This document shows positions 49,801-58,800 of a stretch of 62,000 nucleotides of DNA, piece by piece. The notes under the pieces are model-generated. The model ran no database searches. It saw only the letters and a list, made by a program, of their open reading frames with translations, and was not told the DNA's origin. The position numbers were made by a program, and so were the translations under genes. The stretch's first letter is position 1; each line of letters starts with the position of its first letter. Where the stretch lies: contig NC_049994.1 in the NCBI RefSeq assembly GCF_000003815.2, positions 3,567,195-3,629,194 on the forward strand. The letters run 5' to 3'. The DNA is from Branchiostoma floridae. Its lineage: Eukaryota > Chordata > Leptocardii > Amphioxiformes > Branchiostomatidae.

Positions 49801-52800
49801 ATCTATATAGCCGGTATAACCACCATTCTGTATCTATTTGGCGTAAGACCTAAAATTTCCACGTAAAACGTAATCAAGCCTACAATGTTACGTTAATCGT
49901 AGTATGGCCTGCCAATTTTCGTAAGACGTAGCGTAGCCTACAAGCAAAGTTTTGACAAGTTTTGACAAGTTTTATACAAAATGCACAGGCTTGAAGGATG
50001 TCCAGTTGGAAACATCCTGAATTGTTCTGAACATCACAACTGGTAGCTCCACTGTAATTACAAAAAAAACAATACTTGGGCACCAATTCATATTTAAAAA
50101 AGTCACATATGCCATTAAAATATTTGTAAACTTTTCTTGTTGCCCAAAATACATGAAATGGCGTTGGAACCACCATTCGTCGACTTGATATCCCCAAATT
50201 TTCTGTTTTTAAAACAACTGATATAGGTTACTTCTCGGAAAAAAGGTTTGATATGTTAACGCCGAATCAGGTGGTAGATGAGCAGCCTGCTAGGACACAA
50301 ACTAATGTTTATGAGCAGTCACTCCGATCATATAAAGGTCACCCCCTGATAAATTTAAGTGAGATATCTTAACTTATTTTCTTACAGTGAAGTACGATTG
50401 GGAAACAACTACAGGCTGCCTAATGTCTGTATCCGTGGGGCCTGCAGGAGTTTGGGCGGCGGACTTTAACGGCGATGTGTATCACAGAGCAGGGACATTC
50501 CTGAATGAGACCTCCCCTGGTGAAGAATGGGTGCATGTACCAGGGATAAATCTGCGGCAGGTGGCTGTGGGAGATGGAATTGTCTGGGGTGTAGACTCCA
50601 GCAACCGCGTGTTTGCAAATGTTCTACCAACGCCTGTCGGCAGGGAAGTGTGCCAAGTGGGCCTGAAAGGACATTCGTTCTGCTACGCAATACAGAAGGG
50701 TAACTCTTCTCCTTTGTCTGGGTTAAATACTTTCTTCTGTTGTTGTGTCCCCCTTTAATGCTACGGTCCCATTTGAAGAAAAAAAAGAGCCCCACCGGGT
50801 AGTTAACGGGCTGTTTACGGGCGTGACCCTTAAGTGGCCCCGTGGAACACCCTGCGGCTAAACTGGCTATTTTGGGGCACGGCACGGCCCCTGATTTTTT
50901 CAAAACTTGCAGTTGAAATCAACCCTAGATCCGTCGACAAATAGACACCGTGAACCCGTGAAAGCATTGAGTGGTACCCTCCGGTATGTGGCAGTCTACC
51001 GGGACACATTAGCGGCTTTAGAGCCAGGCCGGGGCTACATCCGCTTCGGGCACCGGTGCAAATGGGACCGCAGCATAACATTATGCCATATGTCTTTGTG
51101 TCACTGAGGAGCTCCTTTCCCTGAGAGAGTAATTTTAATCGTTACAAAGGAGTAAAATGAATCGTAGCATAGCCAATGGACGAGAAACAGACACAGCTTT
51201 AACTTAAATTGAAAGTCCATCTGTGTTGGTAGAAGTCATTCTGGGACAAGTTGAACTGTAATTTCCAACACAAAAATTGGACTTACCGCCCAATTTTTGA
51301 CAGAACAGCTCCGGTCTTTGTCAAGGAATGACCAATCCACTGCTGCTGTGACGTCACGTTACGTTCGGTGAGCACTGGATCATAATCAGTTTTAACTTGT
51401 TATGTTAAATAATAGATTGTATCGGCGATATTGCGTAACTTAAATGTAACTCAGTCATGTTCTGCTGCCAGAAAAACGTCTCTGCGGAAAGGATGAGATC
51501 ATCTGTCCTCACAGCGGGAAATGTATCCCAGAATGCAGTGTGTGTGACGGCGTTGTGGACTGTGGGAACGATGACGACACCGACGAACGGAACTGCTGTA
51601 CGATACCCACGTCACGTTTGCTTCTCTCTCTCTACCGAGGAGTACCATTTCGCAATTATACATACTATTAAAGGAAAGTTGACAGACTTTCGAGAAGAAC
51701 ACTAAAAATTTGACTAGACAGTAGCTGAGTATGGGGGGGGGGGGGGCTAAGTCGGGCAGGTCTCCTGCCTGGCACGGAAAGACTAAACTGTGGCAGCCAC
51801 CGTGCCATTGTGCAAGGAAAGAATGAGTACTTGAATGTATGTGTCCGTATGTGTGGGTTGAAATTTAAGGTGATGAATGAATCCCCTGGGCAAGTTTGAG
51901 TATACTAGTACTATCGGTATTGATATTGATGTGGTTATGCATAGACTAGCTTGTAAACGGTGGTGAGGCTGGCATTCCTTCTTCTTTTAGAACATGGTCA
52001 CTGCCCCTCAGCCAATCAGAGCTCTTCAATTACTGTGTTTATATCCCCGTAGTGCAGAAAAGTATGGTACTATGAAAAATGTGTGGTACTATGAACTCAA
52101 TTGCATGCAATACAACCACACATTTTTCATAGTACCATACTTTTTCTGCACCACTGGTCAGCTCACAGACACAATTGCCCAGGAGATTAGGCAGGATGCA
52201 GTGTGTGGCAGAGACATGAACAGGTCCATTGATCAACAGAGACTGACTCAAACTCAAGTCATCTCCTCTTTATTGAAATTATTCTTGATTCATTTTGAGA
52301 GAAAGAAGAAGAAAATCTTCGGGCTATTGGCCATGTTCTAAAACAGTTAGAACATGGGCACTCGGCCATACTATGGGCAAATAGAGTCGCCTGCCCACTC
52401 GGGGGTTCCGCCTAGGGTGTTAAAAGAAACCCCCTTGTGGGCGGAAGCGACCCTATTTGCCCATAGTAGCCCTCGTTTCATGTTCTAACTATTACTTAGA
52501 GAGAAGGGGCCACTGAAGGTCTTTGAGCATTTAGCAAAAGTACATTTCCTTTTTCGTTCCCAGGGTTTGCCGGCTGCCCGGAGAAACACAGACGGATGTG
52601 TACCGGAGATGCAGGCTGCTACAGCCCCAGTCGTGTGTGCGACGGGGACTGGAACTGCAGGGAAGACAAGGAGGACGAGAGGGACTGTTTCGGTATGGTT
52701 CAGCTTACATATACATGTATAACGCTAGTTCATCTTTATCCGTGGGGTAATCTATTTCCGTTGTAAAAAGAGGTAATTAGGGATATCTAGTGAACGGCCG

Positions 52801-55800
52801 TTGGTGTTATATTGTTATATTTGCAGAATGTTACAGCTTGAAATTACTGTCCGTCACCTTGATATCCATAAATACCCTGTTTTTTAAAATAATGGATATA
52901 GGCTACCCCACGGATAATGGCGAACTAGCGTTGTGTATTTTTACTCTGGGACGGAGGGTAGCCTTCGACGGAGTATTGTAGTTGGGTGATGTTGTGCCTG
53001 TTTCCTGCTGTATCTCCATGTCCTCTTTGCTGCATTCGCATGTAGTTGGACATGTCGTCTGCTCGTAGTTGCGAGATGATGTACGTTGTTTTTTTCACCG
53101 TAGCTGATTGTGTAAGTGATGTTTTCAGAAATCATCGCTAGAGTGTGAGTGGTTCAAAACCTATAGTCCTATGGCCACACCAGGCGGAATTACTGTCGTA
53201 TTGAGGTCACTTGAGTGGCGCTCAATAGCAGCCGCTCCAGACCCTTGCGATTTAGCCCCGCCTATTTTTATTTATTTATTTCTTCCTCAAACGTACACAG
53301 GCAGGGAAATACACACATGGTATACCCTGAATTGCGTAGGTTTGTTACAAAGAAACTTATACGTGCAGAATGTCAACAAACAAAAATACATAATATACTA
53401 ACAAACACTAAGCATAGATCCGAACTCACAGGCTGATGGTATTGTTTACAAGCTCCTCGCAATTCAGCCCCTGGCTGCGAAGGGAGAGTATTTGTCCCCC
53501 CCCCCCCCCCCCAATAACTGTGACAACTACATTGGCTTTGTAGACAGCTGCATCGATGATGGATCAGCGGGCATGTTTCTTCGGCGAGACCTTGTACAGT
53601 GCCGTGATCTGAAGGGCTGTGTGAAGATCACGAAAGTTTGCGATGGCAGGAGGGACTGTTCGGACGGCTCGGACGAGATCAGATGTGGTGAGAACGTTAC
53701 TTCACGCTAGTTCATCTTTGTCCGTTGTTTTTATACTCCTGTCACATAGCGCGAAAATCGATCGGACGACGAGTCTGTGGCAATCGCACGAGCCTCACTT
53801 ATAATGGTATCTTTATTGCACAACAATTGTACAAGGTACAAAGTATGGATAACACGTGACAGGGACGGTTTTCAGGTGAAAAATACGCACAAAGATCGTA
53901 GATAATGTGACAGGGGTATTAGGGATATCAAGTGGACAGAGGATGATTCCAAACTGCAATATTTTGAAACTACAATATATTGTAGTTTGATATAGATATA
54001 ACAATGGTTACATTAGCATGAAAACTCATCCGTGTTGGTACAATACATGTTGGAGTTTCTAACTGCCATTCAACACGAACAAATTGCTTACCTCGAATTT
54101 TCGGTCGCACATCCGTCGACCTTCGTCGGGAGCTTGCCAGGCAACTACGATTCTTTACTGGAGTCACGTGTCCCTAGGTCACGTGCTCAGAGTAATTGGA
54201 TCATCACGGATATAGGTTACCCCAACATTTAAAGATATTGGATCAAATTGTAGTCTAATATAACGACGGGTATAATAATAACAATAATGATAATGATAAC
54301 GATGATTTATTATTTCATTTATTGCACAACAATTGTACAAGTATGGCATCTACTGGTACACAATTACAATGCCATAACTTAAGGCTAATCTACCTAATAC
54401 ATGAGTGTGTAGTATGGGATGAGATATCTTTACAATCATTGGAGGTTTTTACAATCATTGAAGGGGTTATAGGTTACCCCGTGGATAAAGGTACATTGGG
54501 GTTACAATTTCATTCAGCATGGCATGGATAGAGGTGATAACATTTAATGTGTTGTGACTGCAAGAATATTCTTTGTAGAAAACTGAGGGTATAAATAACA
54601 ACAAGTGGAAATTTCATGTACTAGGATTGTTGCAACTTTTGGCACGACAATTTTTGCACAACGGTTGATTAGAAAAATAATGCCTGATTTGTTGATCTTG
54701 ATAGCAAATTTCTTGTTTGGTTGAACATGTTTTAATAGTGAGAAGCTCAAATCTGCCTGCAGGCATGTGAAAGCTTGTATAAGGTTCATGTCGGTTCGTT
54801 TTTTCTGTTACTCTAAGAGTCTCTTGAAGGTCTACTACGCAGTTATTTGCGCTCAAATTTGAAATATTCTAGAACTAAGAAATCTCAGATTTAATACTAC
54901 TTTTTTGGCACTTTTCACGTTTGCAACGTAGAGAATTAGCCTACAAACATTTCGTCCTACGCGCGCTGTAACTTGTTGACCCCCCTAGTTAGGCACTGGT
55001 GAGAATTCAAACAAGAATCAATCATCAACGGTTATTGGTCGGGAATCTCCGGTGAGTTCCGGGTGCGTGACGTCATGACTCTGTAGGCTCGGGCAGACTC
55101 GGGACTACTCGGATTTCGTCGGTGAAGAAACAAAATGGCTGAAACTCAGCGCGGGCGTGCAGATTCCCAGGTTTTCAAACGCGCTCGCACGGGGAAATTA
55201 TCGACTCCGTAACGTGGTAGGCTTGATTCAACTAACTATATAAAGAAATGGCCAGAAAGGGGATTTTTTGTTTTCAGTTTGAAGCGCAATTGACTGCGCA
55301 GTAGACCTTTAAGGGAAGCCAGAGTTGGGCTGTAATGTGTGACTTGTGGTAGACTGTTTCAGACATTGAGGCCACGGTATCCTACGAATCTCTTGAAGGT
55401 CTCTTGCAGGACACCCTGTTATGTTATATACAACAGACTTCATCCGATTTCTCAAAGAATTTTATTTTTTCTTTTTTTTTTTTCTTCTCATTTGGAAAGA
55501 CGAATTCTGCTCTCTCCATGGTTCATTCGGTGACACTGCCTTCTGGAAGTGCCGTGATGCCCCAGGTTGTGTCAAAGGAGAATTTCTGTGTGATGGCATT
55601 CCTGACTGTGAGGACGGGTCGGACGAAGATCGCTGTGGTGAGATTTCTTTTTGTATTCTGTATCTGCATATAGCCTCATAGGGTTAAGTCACTTTGAAGA
55701 CCCCCAGCAATGTAGGTGTTGGCTCCCCTAGCAACACATAGCAACGACCTTTGACCCCAAGTTTGCCAAATTTCCCCCATTGTTCGATAATAGCCCCCTC

Positions 55801-58800
55801 CCCACCTAGTGTGAAAACATTCCGGGAGGGGTGCCACCTGGCCAGGTGAGAAGTTACCTGGCACCCTGTAGTGTGGGGGTAACGTTTGACAATACTGTCT
55901 GGGAAGGCAAGCAGGGTGTGTATTGAATGTTGTGTTTCCAGTGTGTTAGATTCTTAGAAATAGTCTGAATGCCACTGTTGGAATTATGCTGTCATCATGA
56001 GTATGAATAATCTTGCAAATGGATACAGTGAAGATTAAATCATTCGTTTCCCACCAACTATACGCTGGGACCAATTTCGACATGATTTTGACTCACTAAA
56101 ACAAGAACCAAATAAATGACCACCCCCCTCCCCCAAGCCTTACTAGGGCTATTAGCTTTTCCATAGATTGAGTTCAATATGTTGTAGTAACATGATACAG
56201 TTTCAGCTAATGTTCCAGGTCGGGTCCACCAGATGAAGAAATTGTTTCAAACCGAAATCTTTGGAACCTTTCAAGAAAGTATCACTTCTGTTGTTATCCA
56301 CCAGACTTACTAAATGTATTTACAAGATTCTTGGGTGCTACTGTTTCATCTATATTTTTTTTTAAATCTACATTAAGAAAACATGCCAGTCTTTCAACTT
56401 CTGAAGTCAAGATTAATACCAAACAACTTGACCATGTTTCCCCCTAGAAACAAGGATGTTGATTATTCTAACCTCATTGCTTTTAAACAAGTGATATTGC
56501 ATAAAGTATCATAATGTATTATGTCTATAGCCAGGCATACTATGCTCAAAAAATACTGTTAGGTTAAGAACTGTACATTGCTTAAATGAGAAGGACATTC
56601 AACATTACTACCATCTGAAGCTATGTAGTTGAATGATTAACAAATCAGACAAATAGATAGTAGTATATGCATCAGTTATCTATTTCAATTTTGCTTTTGA
56701 ATACAATGTGTATTTACAAAATATAATTGTTACTCAAATTTGTTCCCTATTTCATACTGTTCCTTTCTCCCACATTGTTATATACCTGTAATTTGAATTG
56801 TCCTTAGAAAATATGAGCAATCATCAACGACTATGCTAATACATGCAGAGAATTTGTAAGGAGTGAAGAATAATTGTTTGACAGTCACAGTCATTATCTT
56901 GCCACTAAATCAGACAGATTTTGATCAAGACCAAATGTGGTTGCTACCCAGGGTCAGTTTCTTCTCAGCCATTAGTGCATTTACTGTTTCTTGGATAGAC
57001 AGGTGAAATTGTTTCAATCCAACTTTCTTGGAATTCTGCTTCTGCTATATAATTGTGTCTTTGATACTTTAATGCTTGAAAGTTTATTTATCATTGATCA
57101 ACAGAACCCAAGCTGGCTGTCTGGCTTGGCAGGGAAAGGTGTGAAAGCTGTGAACTCACACATTGTTCTCCTCAGGTAGACTAGTACCCTGCTGTCAGGC
57201 ACTAAGTCAACAAATTAATTGGCCATATTGTTCCTCTATCCAAACAAAGAGATCACATTTCATGCTTGGAATGGCCAAAAGTTGCAATTTTGTCATCTTA
57301 TCTTTCCTCAAAGGCGCAACCATATGCAATATTCTTATTTGTCGCAAAAGACATGCAGGGTAAGTAGACAAGTTGTACTTTAATGTTCGGGGGGTCCCGT
57401 GGTTGTGCATATTTCCACTTTTCTGTCAGGCTGCCATGAATATTTCACATAAGCCATTTTTGAAAATATTTTGACATATTAAAGAATATCTGTATCATAA
57501 TCATACTAGTGGGGCTGGGACCACCAGAACATTATAGAGTGCTCTTTGCTGAAAACATACATACCACATTTGTGTCAAAAATATGATCTGGGGTGTTGCG
57601 CCGAGGGCTTACAGGTGATAAAATTAAGCTGTGCTTATTATATTCATATTTTAATATCAGTGCGCCTTTTGTGAAATCCATATGGTCTGAACATATGCTA
57701 TGGGTTTGTGGATCCAGTTCCTGTTAAAAATTTTGAAAAATACCAACCCAGTAACTTTCTACAGCTCATCAAAGTTGGTGGGTCAGTTAATTAGCTAAAG
57801 GGGTGAAAAGTGTCTTAACTCACTGAGGCCGGTATATCTGCATATAGCCGGTATATCGTTCCGTGCCAGTACTGCAGTCAGGCCGCGGCCTTCCCATTTA
57901 GCTACTGATGCAAAAATGGCATCAAGGGAAGGTGCACGCCAGTTTAAAGATATCTTTCTTCCTTACAAACTGAAGGTGATGTGTGTGCGAGTATATCGGA
58001 TACTGCAGATAAACGTTACTCCGCAAACAGACGGTTCGGTTCCGGCTAGTTTTTGACGTGTTTAGGCGTTTTTGTCGGGCTTTCTATTTTCGGTCCAGCT
58101 TTGAGTTCACATTTCTCATCATCTGCTGCAAAATTCTAACATGGCTAGAAAGCGTAAGAATTGATGTGTTTTGGGTGACAACCCAGATTCTATCAGGTTA
58201 TCAGGTTAAGGAGACCATTCCTCCCTACAAACTGTAGATGCTGTGTGTGAGTCAAGAGGCCCTACAAACTGTAGATGCTGTGTGTGAGTCAAGAGGCCCT
58301 ACAAACTGTAGATGCTGTGTGTGAGTCAAGAGGCCCTACAAACTGTAGATGCTGTGTGTGAGTCAAGAGGCCCTACAAACTGTAGATGCTGTGTGTGAGT
58401 CAAGAGGCCCTACAAACTGTAGATGCTGTGTGTGAGTCAAGAGGCCCTACAAACTGTAGATGCTGTGTGCAAGTCTATCGGATACAGGTTAAGGTGATCA
58501 TTCCTCCCTACAAACTGCAGATGCTGTGTGTGAGTCTATTGGATACAGGTTAAGGTGATCATTCCTCCCTACAATCTGCAGATGCTATGTGTGAGTCTAT
58601 CGGATACAGGTTAACGTGACCATTCCTCCCTACAAACTGCAGATGCTATGTGTGAGTCTATCGGATACAGGTTAAGGTGATCATTCCTCCCTACAAACTG
58701 CAGATGCTGTGTGTGAGTCTATCGGATACAGGTTAAGGTGATCATTCCTCCCTACAAACTGCAGATGCTGTGTGCAAGTCTATCGGATACTGGCCCTGCA

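Noticed and set aside
53492-53543. Longer LDLa 3 exon starting in the poly(C) region
   Set aside because: The poly(C) tract looks like a splicing pyrimidine tract; the acceptor at 53541-53543 gives the phase-1 join and the normal LDLa start.
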